A stretch of DNA of 64,000 nt, from the NCBI GenBank assembly GCA_004554585.1, contig SFLH01000004.1, positions 1 to 64,000 on the forward strand, written 5' to 3'. Both the position numbers and the translations under genes were made by a program. This DNA is from Clostridiales bacterium (lineage in GTDB: Bacteria > Bacillota > Clostridia > Oscillospirales > Oscillospiraceae). A model generated the notes under the pieces. That model saw nothing but the letters and a program-made list of their open reading frames with translations, was not told where the DNA came from and ran no database searches. Positions 1-7,679 of this stretch are shown here, piece after piece. Each line of letters opens with the position of its first letter. Within the stretch, counting starts at the first letter, position 1.

Positions 1-75
1 GGCAACGCTCTGGCTCCTCAGGGCACCTCCACCCGCGCGCAGGCCGCCACCGTCCTCATGCGGTTCGTGGGCTGA
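1..75 (+). CDS. C-terminal end of an SLH-domain surface protein (partial)
   Basis: Only the last 24 residues are in the window; the 5' part lies upstream. They contain the typical end of an S-layer homology repeat (TRAQAATVLMRFV), which anchors proteins to secondary cell-wall polymers on the cell surface. The rest of the protein, and so its enzymatic or structural role, cannot be seen. A terminator follows about 35 bases after the stop, so this is the last gene of its transcript. Confidence 0.75.
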   Translation, partial: GNALAPQGTSTRAQAATVLMRFVG

Positions 76-110
76 TCCTCCGGGAAGCAACACAAAACCC
101 CATACGCACA

Positions 111-145
111 ACAGGGAGAGGCCTCAGGGCCTCTCCCTGTTCTAT
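111..145 (+). terminator. Rho-independent terminator after the SLH gene
   Basis: A perfect hairpin (ACAGGGAGAGGC, loop, GCCTCTCCCTGT) is followed by TCTATTTT. It separates the SLH gene from the next promoter. Confidence 0.85.
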
Positions 146-146
146 T

Positions 147-175
147 TTGACAGACGGATGACGGTCGGGTATAAT
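147..175 (+). promoter_or_regulatory. Consensus sigma-A promoter for the flavin-binding protein at 210
   Basis: TTGACA (147-152), a 17-base spacer, then TATAAT (170-175) match the sigma-A consensus exactly. The earliest in-frame ATG (174) lies inside the -10 box, so it cannot be the real start. Confidence 0.9.
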
Positions 176-209
176 GACCCTATCGAGGATCTTAAAAGGA
201 GGGAATTCC

Positions 210-686
210 ATGGAGATGAGAAGAAAAGACCTGGCCGTGACCGACCAGGAGAAACTCGATGAGATGATCCAGCGCTGCGACTGCTTCCGCCTGGCCTTTG
301 CCGACGGCATCCACCCGTACATTGTGCCCCTGAGCTTTGGGTATGTCCGGGACGGGGATAAAGGCAGATTCTATTTCCACAGCGCTGGCGCCGGCCGGAA
401 GGTGGATCTGTGCCGGAAGCTGGGCCGGGCCGGGTTTGAGCTGGACAACGGCGGCCGGGTGAAACCCGATGAGAAGCCCTGTGACTTTTCCGTGGCCTAT
501 GAGAGCGTCGTGGGGGAGGGCGCCGTGACGGAGCTGACCGACCTGGAAGAAAAGGCTGCGGGCCTTCAGATCATCATGGAGCACTATAGTCACCGGACGG
601 ACTGGGTCTTCCCGGAGAGCGTGCTGGAGCGCACCTGTGTGTTCTGCCTGACGGTGGAAGAGATCAGCGGGCGGGCCCACGGATAA
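210..686 (+). CDS. Pyridoxamine 5'-phosphate oxidase-like flavin-binding protein
   Basis: This 158-residue protein belongs to the split-barrel FMN-binding family that includes pyridoxamine-phosphate oxidases and Nim-type proteins. The fold is suggested by the N-terminal hydrophobic strand 'HPYIVPLSFGY' and the central 'FYFHSAGAGRKVDL' stretch, typical of FMN-phosphate contacts. The start at 210 is chosen because AAAGGAGGG lies 7 bases upstream and a perfect promoter ends just before; the upstream in-frame ATG falls in that promoter. It is a single-gene transcript with a terminator right after. The real substrate is unknown; family members reduce or bind small molecules or heme. A second, unrelated-in-position relative lies at 55179-55676. 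Confidence 0.8.
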   Translation: MEMRRKDLAVTDQEKLDEMIQRCDCFRLAFADGIHPYIVPLSFGYVRDGDKGRFYFHSAGAGRKVDLCRKLGRAGFELDNGGRVKPDEKPCDFSVAYESVVGEGAVTELTDLEEKAAGLQIIMEHYSHRTDWVFPESVLERTCVFCLTVEEISGRAHG

Positions 687-706
687 GAGCCCCCAAACAG
701 AACAGG

Positions 707-737
707 AAAAAGGCGCAGGAAATTCCTGCGCCTTTTC
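707..737. terminator. Bidirectional terminator between convergent genes
   Basis: AAAAGGCGCAGGAA / TTCCTGCGCCTTTT forms a hairpin with an A-run on one side and a T-run on the other. It serves both the rightward flavoprotein gene and the leftward VOC gene. Confidence 0.85.
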
Positions 738-745
738 TGGTGAGC

Positions 746-1108
746 TCAGCCCAGCTGCTCCACCAGCTGGACGATGTAGCCGTCGGGGTCTGGAATGAAA
801 TAGAAGCGGAGGCTGGGGTTGGGGGACACCGGGGCCGGGATAGAATAGCCGGCCTGACGGAGCCGCTCCAACTGCTGGGCCATGTTTTCCGGCCCAAGGC
901 CCAGGGAGAGACCGGGGGCCGGGGGCACGGGAGGCGGATTGCCGCCGCAGATGAGCTCCAGCTTGGTGCCCTCGGCGGTGCCCAGCATGGCGATCTCCCG
1001 GCCGGTGCCCTGGAAGCGCTCCTGCAGGGGAAGGCCCAGCAGGTCGTGGTAGAAGGCCAGACTGCGGTCCAAGTCGGCCACCTGAATGGTGGTCCAGAGG
1101 AAGGTCAT
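746..1108 (-). CDS. VOC (glyoxalase/bleomycin-resistance) family protein
   Basis: A 120-residue single-domain protein with the beta-alpha-beta-beta-beta layout of the vicinal oxygen chelate superfamily. The N-terminal 'TTIQVADLDRSLAFYHDLLG' and the C-terminal 'FYFIPDPDGYIVQLVEQLG' are characteristic; the first His of many glyoxalases is replaced by Thr/Gln here ('WTTIQV'), while the last Glu (in VQLVEQ) is present. Members are glyoxalases, dioxygenases or antibiotic-binding proteins; the substrate cannot be told. It has its own promoter (TTGCCC-17-TACACT) downstream of spoIIR. Confidence 0.8.
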   Translation of the reverse strand: MTFLWTTIQVADLDRSLAFYHDLLGLPLQERFQGTGREIAMLGTAEGTKLELICGGNPPPVPPAPGLSLGLGPENMAQQLERLRQAGYSIPAPVSPNPSLRFYFIPDPDGYIVQLVEQLG

Positions 1109-1145
1109 GAAACAAGCACCTCTCTTTCACGATGGTCTTTGTTCC

Positions 1146-1174
1146 AGTGTAGCACATCCGGGACCAGGGGGCAA
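1146..1174 (-). promoter_or_regulatory. Sigma-A-type promoter for the VOC gene
   Basis: On the minus strand TTGCCC (1174-1169), a 17-base spacer and TACACT (1151-1146) lie 38 bases upstream of the VOC start. Confidence 0.6.
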
Positions 1175-1177
1175 GGG

Positions 1178-1813
1178 TCAGGTCCGCTGGGCCAGCCAGT
1201 GCTTCCAGGTTTGCCACCACTCCACGGCCTTGAAGCGGATGTGATAGGCCTGGTCCTCCTCGCTGATGAGGGCGTAGTCCCCGTGGGAGAGGCCGGCGGC
1301 CTGGAGAGAGGTCTCCGTCACGGCCGACAGGCACAGGGAGGGAAAGACCACACACCACCAGTTTTGGCCCTCCGCCTGCCCGATGAGCACCCGCAGAGCC
1401 AGGTAGTTGCCGGCGGGGAGGGAAATCGTATCGTAGGTCCGGGTGGGGAACCAAGTCTCTTCCAGGCGGACCTCCACAGGGTAGTCGTACCCCTGGGCCA
1501 GGACCTCCGCTCGGGCGGTCTGAGCCAGGGCGTCCAGGTTTTCCTGGAGCAGGAGGGCGGCTTGATCCGCCTGTTCCTGGCCGGCCAGCAGGGCGTCGGC
1601 GTGGGCCAGGACCGCGTCCCGAACCTGGAGCTTTAAGGCCTGGTCTTCCTGGCTGTCGGAGTTGGCCAGAACGTGTAGGCGGATGACGTGGTCAGCCAGC
1701 TGGGCCTGGGCCGCCTCGGCCCAGAGGGCCGTACAGACCAGAAAGGCCGCGAACAGAGCGGCCGCCCGCCGCCAAACCGTGTGAGAAAATCGAGCAGAAC
1801 CCATAAAAAACAC
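1178..1813 (-). CDS. spoIIR: Stage II sporulation protein R
   Basis: SpoIIR is made in the forespore under sigma F, crosses to the intermembrane space and triggers SpoIIGA to process pro-sigma E in the mother cell. The 211-residue protein has a basic N-terminus and a membrane/signal segment (about residues 13-35), then the family hallmarks RLHVLANSDS, the ALKLQVRDAV stretch, LPAGNYLALRVLIG and NWWCVVFPSLC. The start is GTG at 1813: AAGGAAAG lies 6 bases upstream, whereas the internal ATG at 1804 has none. The gene stands between ispE and the VOC gene on the same strand, but a sigma-F-like promoter and the ispE terminator lie immediately upstream, indicating separate developmental control. Confidence 0.93.
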   Translation of the reverse strand: MFFMGSARFSHTVWRRAAALFAAFLVCTALWAEAAQAQLADHVIRLHVLANSDSQEDQALKLQVRDAVLAHADALLAGQEQADQAALLLQENLDALAQTARAEVLAQGYDYPVEVRLEETWFPTRTYDTISLPAGNYLALRVLIGQAEGQNWWCVVFPSLCLSAVTETSLQAAGLSHGDYALISEEDQAYHIRFKAVEWWQTWKHWLAQRT

Positions 1814-1853
1814 CGTCCACTTTCCTTGTTGCAGAAAGTATGGACGGTGTTTT
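1805..1853 (-). terminator. Terminator of the ispE transcript, overlapping the spoIIR start
   Basis: AAAACACCGTCCA pairs with TGGACGGTGTTTT, extended by GAAAG/CTTTC around a short bulge. On the minus strand it ends in six Ts. Its 3' arm contains the spoIIR Shine-Dalgarno and GTG start, so it must be absent or melted for spoIIR to be expressed. Confidence 0.75.
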
Positions 1854-1865
1854 TGGGTTTTATAC
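1836..1865 (-). promoter_or_regulatory. Sigma-F-like promoter of spoIIR
   Basis: Minus strand: GTATA (1865-1861), 15 bases, then GTCCATACTT (1845-1836), against the sigma-F consensus GYATA-N15-GGNNANANTR. Transcription would begin near 1830, in the loop of the overlapping ispE terminator. The same form, with GT instead of GG, occurs before the SpoIIQ-like gene at 10560. Confidence 0.7.
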
Positions 1866-1873
1866 CAGGAAGA

Positions 1874-2779
1874 TTATCCCTGTTTTTGCACCGGCTCGGG
1901 CACCGGGACCGGGGGCGCTGGGAGGGGCTGGGCCAGGAAGACCGCCTCTCGGTCCTCCGCCAGGACCTGCTGGGCCTGACGGGCCAGGGCCTCTTGGTCA
2001 AAGATGCCAAAGACGGTGGGGCCGCTGCCGCTCATGGCCGCGCCCAGGGCGCCGGACTGGATCATGGCGTTTTTGATGGCCTCGATCTCCCGGCGCTGGT
2101 GGGGGGGCAGGACGGCCTCGAAGACGTTGAAGGTCCGCCGGGCCACTCCCAGCAGGTCTCTCTGGGCCAGGGCGGCCAGGACCCCCTTGGTGTCTGGGCG
2201 CAGGTGCTTTTTCTTCTTGTCCCACTCCCGGAACAGGGCGGGGGTGGAGATGGAGAAGTGGGGCTTGCACAGGACGATCCAGCAGGGGGGCAGAGGGGGC
2301 AGAGAGGTGAGGGTTTCTCCCCGGCCCTGGGCCAGGGCGGTGGTGCCCAGGACGCAGTAGGGCACGTCGGAGCCCACCTCTTCGCCGATTTTGGCCAGCT
2401 CTTCCGGGGACAGGCCAGCCTCGGTGAGCACGTTCAGGCCCCGGAGCACAGCGGCGGCGTCACTGCTGCCTCCGGCGGTGCCGGCGCAGACGGGGATGCG
2501 CTTTTCAATGGAGATGCGCAGGTCCCGCCAGCGCTGTCCGGTGGCCCGGCGGAAGGCCAGGGCGGCGGCCACGGCCAGGTTGCTTTTGTCGTTGGGTAGA
2601 AAGCGCAGGCCGGACTCCGCCCGGATGCCGCCGGGAAAACCCAGATCCAGGCGGATCTGATCGCACAGGGAGACCGACTGCATGACCATCTCCATCTCGT
2701 GGTAGCCGTCGGGCCGGGCCCGCAGGATGTCCAGGGTGAGGTTGATTTTGGCCGGGGCGGAAAGGGTCAGCAGACTCAC
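1874..2779 (-). CDS. ispE: 4-diphosphocytidyl-2-C-methyl-D-erythritol kinase
   Basis: IspE phosphorylates CDP-methylerythritol with ATP in the cytosolic MEP pathway to isoprenoids. The 301-residue protein is of normal length for this GHMP kinase. It shows the N-terminal 'SAPAKINLTLDILRARPDGYH' region, the glycine-rich ATP loop PVCAGTAGGSSDAAA and the C-terminal GAAMSGSGPTVFG motif. The ATG overlaps the stop of the DUF1015 gene by four bases (ATGA), so the two are translationally coupled. A terminator follows directly. Confidence 0.95.
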   Translation of the reverse strand: MSLLTLSAPAKINLTLDILRARPDGYHEMEMVMQSVSLCDQIRLDLGFPGGIRAESGLRFLPNDKSNLAVAAALAFRRATGQRWRDLRISIEKRIPVCAGTAGGSSDAAAVLRGLNVLTEAGLSPEELAKIGEEVGSDVPYCVLGTTALAQGRGETLTSLPPLPPCWIVLCKPHFSISTPALFREWDKKKKHLRPDTKGVLAALAQRDLLGVARRTFNVFEAVLPPHQRREIEAIKNAMIQSGALGAAMSGSGPTVFGIFDQEALARQAQQVLAEDREAVFLAQPLPAPPVPVPEPVQKQG

Positions 2780-4050
2780 TTGATCTTGCGGGCCTCCAGA
2801 TAGAAGCGCTTGTCGTGGGCCTCACCCATGGAGAAGGTCTTCCGGGGCAGGGCGCCGTCGAAGATCACCGTGGGGAAGAGCTGGTCCTTGCCCATGCCGG
2901 GCAGGAGGAAGCCGATGCTGTCAGGCTGGCTGGCCAGCTGCTCCACCACGTCCTCGCCGTGGATGTAGTCGATCTTGCCGCCGTTCTCCTCCAGATAGCG
3001 GTCCAGGAAGGTCTGCAGGGTGCCCACTTCCAGCTGGGCGGTGGGGTTGGGGACGGTGATGACGCCCTTTTCCCCGGGCAGGACGTAGGTGATCTGGTGG
3101 CCTTCCCCCTCGCCGTAGTGGGCCCCGGGATAGGCAGCCAAGAAGTCGGCCAGCAGCTTCTTGGGGTCCACACCGAAGAGGACCCGGTGGATGGGTTCAA
3201 ACTCCAGGGAGTCGTCGTGGAGGTTCACCAGCTCCACCAGGGCGTAGCGGGCGGGATGGGTCTCCTGCTCCTCGGGGGAGAGGGTGGCCTTGAGCTCCTC
3301 CCAGCAGGCCTTGGCGGTGGCCAGGGAGTGGTTGCCGTCGCCCATGGCGTAGGTGAGAACGGGCTTGCCCTCGGCGTGGTAGAACTGGGCGAAGCGGTCG
3401 GGATCGCCCAGGGCGGTCAGCTGCTGGCAGACCTTTTCTGCCTGCTCCTTGGACAGCAGCCAGCCGGAGACCCGGCCGCCCCGCTCCATAAGGGTGGCGC
3501 TGTAGATCATCTGCATCTGCTTTTTGCTCTCCTTGCTCAGCAGGGGCTCGATGATCTTCTTGTCCGGGTCGTCGATGAGGACCATGATGTGGGGCAGCTC
3601 GATGGGGGCATTCTTGCGAACCTTCATCCGAGGCGGGATGCGGGAGAGCACGGTGCCCTCGGTGGCCCGGATGGGGGTGCCGGAGCCCTTTTCATAGCTG
3701 TACTGCTCCAGATCCAGCTTGCCAATCAGGCCCAGACGGGTCTTGCCGCTGTCCAGCTTGCGCTCGAGCAGAAGCATGGCGTTTTCAATCTCCTTCAGCC
3801 GGCCTTCTTCCAGGTAAGCTTCCATGGTGTGGTTGATCTTCTCGATCTCCTCTTCCACGTTGTCGCTCTCCAGCTTGCTCTCCGGCAGGATCAGGCGCAG
3901 GGTGGAGGGGGCGTCGCCCACATACTCGTCCACCCGCTGCCAGTACTCCGGCTGAGAGGTGTACTGGTCGCAGGCCACCACGGCCCACTTGGTCAGGCCG
4001 CAGTCGTGGGGCAACAGGATGTTTGCCGGGGAAAAAGCAGTCTCGTTCAT
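2776..4050 (-). CDS. DUF1015 family protein
   Basis: A 424-residue cytosolic protein of the DUF1015 family, whose function is not established. Recognisable stretches are 'LLPHDCGLTKWAVVACDQYT' near the start and YAMGDGNHSLATAKA in the middle, the latter the conserved signature of the family. The start at 4050 is preferred over an in-frame ATG 54 bases upstream because GGAGG lies 9 bases before it and the longer version would overlap the preceding gene. It is followed by ispE with a four-base overlap and preceded by a phosphoglycerate mutase, a neighbourhood that suggests a metabolic role but does not identify one. Confidence 0.85.
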   Translation of the reverse strand: MNETAFSPANILLPHDCGLTKWAVVACDQYTSQPEYWQRVDEYVGDAPSTLRLILPESKLESDNVEEEIEKINHTMEAYLEEGRLKEIENAMLLLERKLDSGKTRLGLIGKLDLEQYSYEKGSGTPIRATEGTVLSRIPPRMKVRKNAPIELPHIMVLIDDPDKKIIEPLLSKESKKQMQMIYSATLMERGGRVSGWLLSKEQAEKVCQQLTALGDPDRFAQFYHAEGKPVLTYAMGDGNHSLATAKACWEELKATLSPEEQETHPARYALVELVNLHDDSLEFEPIHRVLFGVDPKKLLADFLAAYPGAHYGEGEGHQITYVLPGEKGVITVPNPTAQLEVGTLQTFLDRYLEENGGKIDYIHGEDVVEQLASQPDSIGFLLPGMGKDQLFPTVIFDGALPRKTFSMGEAHDKRFYLEARKIK

Positions 4051-4090
4051 GGGGAAAGTCCTCCGTTCTATAGTTTTGACATTGGTCAGA

Positions 4091-5329
4091 TTAGAGAAGC
4101 TCAAAGAGCTTGTTCATCAGCACAGGCGCGCCGGCGGCATAGGCCGGACCCTTCAAGCCGGATTTCTCACAGTAGGGCAGGCCCAGGCCGGTGTTCTTCC
4201 GGCTGTCGTAGAGCAGGTAGGGCACCGGGTCGCCGTCGTGGCCCCGGGTGGCGGTGAGGGTCTTGTGGTCGGAGAGGATGAGCAGCCGGTAATCGGTGCC
4301 CTCGGCCTCCAGGGCCTGGGTGATGGGGCCCACCACCCGGCTGTCCAGCCACTCGATGGCCTGGAGCTTGCCGGGCAGGTCCCCGTTGTGGGTGCACTCA
4401 TCGGGGGCCTCCACGTGGACGGCCACGAAGTCCTTGCCGCCCCGTAGCTCCTCCAGGGCGGCGGCCGCCTTGCCCTCGTAGTTGGTGTCCAGCTCGCCGG
4501 TGGCCCCCTCTACCTCCCGGATGTCCAGGCCGGACAGGCGGGCGATACCGAAGCACAGGGGGACGGCGGAGATGACGGTGCCGGTCTTGTGATACTTGTC
4601 CCAGAAGGAGTCCAGGGCCACGGCGCTGCCCTCGGCCCAGAACCAGACCCCGTTGGCGGGGAGTTTCCCCTCTGCCCGGCGCTGCTCGTTGATGGGGTGG
4701 TGGTCCAGCACCTGGTGGGCCAGCTTCATAAGCTGCTTGAGCACGGCGGCGTTATCGTTTCCCGAGGGGAGCAGGGGGCCAATGACCTCCCCCAGATGGT
4801 CGTGGGGCGGGATGAGGGAGATGCCTGCGATGGAGGCCCCGGACTGCACGGCGATGTGGCGGAAGGAGGGGGCCGGGTGGATCACCATGCCCGCCTTCTG
4901 GGCGGCCTGCTGGAAGACCGGGTCCTGAAAGAGGTCAGTGACCAGCTGGATGGACTGCTCAGCTTCAATAGACCCGCCGGAGTGGGAGAGGATCTTCTTT
5001 TCCTCAAAGGGCAGGTCACTGTCCTCATAGGCCACCATATTGCACCGGTAAGAGATGTCCCCGGGCTGCAGCTGAATGCCGGTGGCAGCGGCCTCCAGCG
5101 GGGAGCGGCCGGTGTAGCAGAGGTTGGGGTCGGCCCCGAAAATGGACAGGATGGCGGTGTCGCTGCCGGCGGGTAGGCCGGCGGGACAGTTGACCACGCT
5201 GCCCACCTCGCCCTTGGCGGCCAAGGCGTCCATGACGGGAATCTGGGCGTGCTGCAGGGGGGTCTTGTTATCCAGGTCAGGCACGGGGTTGTCCGCCATG
5301 CCGTCACCGATGATGAGAATGTATTTCAT
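4091..5329 (-). CDS. apgM: Cofactor-independent phosphoglycerate mutase, archaeal type
   Basis: It interconverts 3- and 2-phosphoglycerate in glycolysis without 2,3-bisphosphoglycerate. The 412-residue protein belongs to the alkaline-phosphatase superfamily branch first described in archaea. It shows LIIGDGMADNP with the metal-binding Asp, the catalytic-Ser region AGSDTAILSIFG, HVEAPDECTHNGD and LSDHKTLTATRGHDGDPVPY with metal ligands. AAAGGAG precedes the ATG. It sits in a leftward group hemW - apgM - DUF1015 - ispE with short gaps, probably one transcript from the promoter upstream of hemW. Confidence 0.92.
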   Translation of the reverse strand: MKYILIIGDGMADNPVPDLDNKTPLQHAQIPVMDALAAKGEVGSVVNCPAGLPAGSDTAILSIFGADPNLCYTGRSPLEAAATGIQLQPGDISYRCNMVAYEDSDLPFEEKKILSHSGGSIEAEQSIQLVTDLFQDPVFQQAAQKAGMVIHPAPSFRHIAVQSGASIAGISLIPPHDHLGEVIGPLLPSGNDNAAVLKQLMKLAHQVLDHHPINEQRRAEGKLPANGVWFWAEGSAVALDSFWDKYHKTGTVISAVPLCFGIARLSGLDIREVEGATGELDTNYEGKAAAALEELRGGKDFVAVHVEAPDECTHNGDLPGKLQAIEWLDSRVVGPITQALEAEGTDYRLLILSDHKTLTATRGHDGDPVPYLLYDSRKNTGLGLPYCEKSGLKGPAYAAGAPVLMNKLFELL

Positions 5330-5353
5330 GGGGTCTCCTTTCGGGGAAAGAAT

Positions 5354-6562
5354 TTATGGTTCCTGGTCGGCATCGGGCTGGCCGATGAGCTCCTTCCAGT
5401 ATTTTTGTTCTTGAATGGTGCCCGCCTGGGCGTCCAACAGGTTCAGAATGAGGGTGTTGGACAGTAGAAAGCCCTGGGGGGTAAAATGCCAGCGGTGGTC
5501 GGTCTGCTCGGCCCAGTGGTGGTCCTCAAAGAACTCCAGCTGCCGGACAATGGGCTCAAAGTCTAGGCCGAACTTTCGGCGGTACTCCCATTCCTCGATG
5601 CCTCGCACGGTGCGCATGCGCAACAGCAGATATTCCCGGGCCTGCTCCGGCGGGGGAACGGGCTGGACATCCTCCAGTTGGGCTGCCCCGGCGGCAATGG
5701 ACTGAATGTACCCTTCCAGATCTCGGGGATAGGCGTAGCGTTGGCCGCCGAAATAGGAGTGGGCCCCGGGGCCGAAGCCCACATATTCCCGGCCCATCCA
5801 GTATTTCAGGTTGTGGCGGGACTCCTTGCCGGGCTTGGCGAAGTTAGAGATCTCGTACTGCCGGTATCCTCGCTGGCGCAGCAGAGCGGCGGCCCGCAGG
5901 TAGAAGTCGGCCTGGAGATCCCCGTCCGGCAGCTGCAAACCCTGGGCCACCTGACGGGCCAGAGGGGTGTTTTCCTCCACCTTCAGGCCATAGCAGGACA
6001 GATGCTCCGGGGCCAGGTCCAGGGCCCGCTCCAGGGTGTTGGTCCAGTCCTCCATGGTCTGGCCGGGCAGCCCGTAGATCAGGTCCAGGCTGAGGTTTTC
6101 GATCTTGGCCTGGCGGATGTCCGAGACCGCCTGGACCACCTGACGAGGAGAGTGGACCCGGTGCAGGCAGCGCAGCTGCTGGCCGTCGGCGGACTGCATG
6201 CCCAGGGAGATTCGGTTCACCCCCGCCCGGCGCAGCCGGGCGATGGCCTTGGGGTCCACGCTGTCGGGGTTGCACTCCACGGTGATCTCCGCCTGGCGGC
6301 TGATGGTGCACAGGCGCTGGATGAGAGACAGCAGCTCCCGCAGCCGTTTGTCCCCATAATAAGAGGGGGTGCCGCCGCCAAAGTAGATGGTGTCCACCAC
6401 CCAGCCCTTGAGCTTGGGGGCGAAGGCGCGCAGATGGGTGAGCAGGGCCTTTTGGTAGCGGCTCATCTGCTCTTCCTGGCCGGCCAGGGAGTAAAAGTCG
6501 CAGTAATCGCACTTGCTCTTGCAGAAGGGAATGTGGAGATAGATTCCAATGGTATTGGCCAT
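5354..6562 (-). CDS. hemW: HemW-type radical SAM protein (coproporphyrinogen III oxidase-like)
   Basis: HemW is a heme-binding radical SAM protein related to HemN and often annotated as oxygen-independent coproporphyrinogen oxidase. The 402-residue protein carries CKSKCDYCDF, the CX3CX2C iron-sulfur motif, near residue 16, then FGGGTPSYY, an SAM-binding region with ECNPDS, GMQSADGQQL and GFGPGAHSY. The start ATG at 6562 directly precedes NTIGIYLHIPF, the conserved family N-terminus; the longer frame upstream would run through the promoter. Without HemN-specific features a true oxidase role is less likely than a heme-chaperone role. Confidence 0.9.
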   Translation of the reverse strand: MANTIGIYLHIPFCKSKCDYCDFYSLAGQEEQMSRYQKALLTHLRAFAPKLKGWVVDTIYFGGGTPSYYGDKRLRELLSLIQRLCTISRQAEITVECNPDSVDPKAIARLRRAGVNRISLGMQSADGQQLRCLHRVHSPRQVVQAVSDIRQAKIENLSLDLIYGLPGQTMEDWTNTLERALDLAPEHLSCYGLKVEENTPLARQVAQGLQLPDGDLQADFYLRAAALLRQRGYRQYEISNFAKPGKESRHNLKYWMGREYVGFGPGAHSYFGGQRYAYPRDLEGYIQSIAAGAAQLEDVQPVPPPEQAREYLLLRMRTVRGIEEWEYRRKFGLDFEPIVRQLEFFEDHHWAEQTDHRWHFTPQGFLLSNTLILNLLDAQAGTIQEQKYWKELIGQPDADQEP

Positions 6563-6605
6563 GACGGTTCCCCCCAATTGCCCATAGAAGGATGGATTCT
6601 CTCTT

Positions 6606-6634
6606 ATTATACGCATCTTTGAGACAGATGGCAA
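6606..6634 (-). promoter_or_regulatory. Sigma-A promoter of the hemW operon
   Basis: Minus strand TTGCCA (6634-6629), a 17-base spacer and a perfect TATAAT (6611-6606), 44 bases before the hemW ATG. Confidence 0.8.
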
Positions 6635-6744
6635 GAGAAAGCGAAAAGGGCGTGACGTTCTGGTGTATCAACATCCTGCGGAGAAGGGAATGGACACTGA
6701 CGGACGGCAGGGCGCCGGGACCCGACAGACAGGGCCCCGGGCGG

Positions 6745-6790
6745 ACAAAAAAACGGAGGGCTGACGGACGTTGTCAGCTCCTCCGGTTTG
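6745..6790 (-). terminator. Terminator of the flavodoxin gene
   Basis: AAACCGGAGGAGCTGAC pairs with GTCAGC.CTCCGTTT and is followed on the minus strand by a seven-T run. It lies 19 bases after the flavodoxin stop. Confidence 0.85.
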
Positions 6791-6808
6791 GTGTATAATA
6801 GGCGGGAT

Positions 6809-7345
6809 TTATTCCCGCGCCAGCCATTCCTGGATGGGGGCCAGGGTGTCAAAGTCGATGTAGTTGACTGCGCCGCCGTAGCTGTCCAGAATGGCCTGGG
6901 TGTCCTCCGAGCGCGCCTCTTCCGGGGTGCGGCGGAGCATGGCGCAGAATCCCTTCATCATCACCCGGTGCTTCAGGCTCAGCTTGGCGTAGTCGATGGC
7001 CCCCCGCAGGTGGACGTGGGTGGTGCGCACGAAGATACCGGGGGAGAGCTCCTTGGCCAGGGCCTCCCGGATGCGCAGCAGGTTGTCCTCGTCGTCCGGG
7101 TCTACCAACCCCACCGTGGCCACCAGCAGGCGGAAGGGGTGGTCGGTGGGTAGGCGGCGGGCGGTTTTGGCCAGCCCCGTGGTCCGCCCGGCGTAGAGAC
7201 TGCCGATGTAGACGATGGTGTCAAAGGGACCGAAGTCCCGCACTTCCTCCCAGGAGACGGCGGGCAGGCCGGTCCGTTCCTCCAGAGCCTGGGCGTACTG
7301 CTGGGCGGCGCCGTAGTGGCTGCCGTAGAGAATGATGCCGTTCAT
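6809..7345 (-). CDS. Flavodoxin-domain protein
   Basis: A 178-residue protein with the flavodoxin fold: the N-terminal strand and phosphate loop read IILYGSHYGAAQQYAQAL, in place of the usual T/S-X-T-G-N-T loop, followed by DTIVYIGSLYAGRTTGL, which fits the second FMN-contacting segment. It resembles the flavodoxin-like/HemG-type proteins of clostridia, which act as small electron carriers or protoporphyrinogen oxidases; the role here is unknown. GGAGGAAG precedes the ATG. The ATG overlaps the stop of a possible 28-codon reading frame upstream. Confidence 0.75.
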   Translation of the reverse strand: MNGIILYGSHYGAAQQYAQALEERTGLPAVSWEEVRDFGPFDTIVYIGSLYAGRTTGLAKTARRLPTDHPFRLLVATVGLVDPDDEDNLLRIREALAKELSPGIFVRTTHVHLRGAIDYAKLSLKHRVMMKGFCAMLRRTPEEARSEDTQAILDSYGGAVNYIDFDTLAPIQEWLARE

Positions 7346-7679
7346 TGAGCTTCCTCCTTTTCTCGGGTCAGGGCCATGAGCTCAGCTTCCGTGGCGATCT
7401 CCCTGGGATAGGGAAAGGTCCTGGCCATGGGATCAAATTGGGTTTGTGTTTTCTACACCTGCGGGCGGTCCCCGCCTAGGTTTTGCAGGATGCAGGGGGA
7501 GACGGCCGTCTGCGGAGACCATCAGGCCCTGGCCGGGCACACAGGAAAATGGATGGCCGGCGAGGAAAGAGGAAAACGTCATGAGGGTCTCCTGGACGGG
7601 GAATTATTGCTTATCAGTGTATCACAAATCCCAGTCTATGGAAAGAGAAATCCCGCAGAAAAGAGAGAAGGTGAGGGCG
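7346..7679. other. Intergenic region with one doubtful small reading frame
   Basis: No clear gene is seen. On the minus strand a 28-codon frame (ATG at 7428, stop 7344-7342) overlaps the flavodoxin start as ATGA; it has no good ribosome binding site and could be the decayed end of an upstream regulator. On the plus strand an in-frame extension of the pseudouridine synthase (ATG at 7580 with GAGGAAAA upstream) is possible but is not conserved-looking. Short GC-rich inverted repeats occur near 7460-7495. Confidence 0.35.

Noticed and set aside
174..209. Upstream ATG for the first flavoprotein gene
   Set aside because: It overlaps the TATAAT of a perfect promoter, so it cannot be in the transcript.
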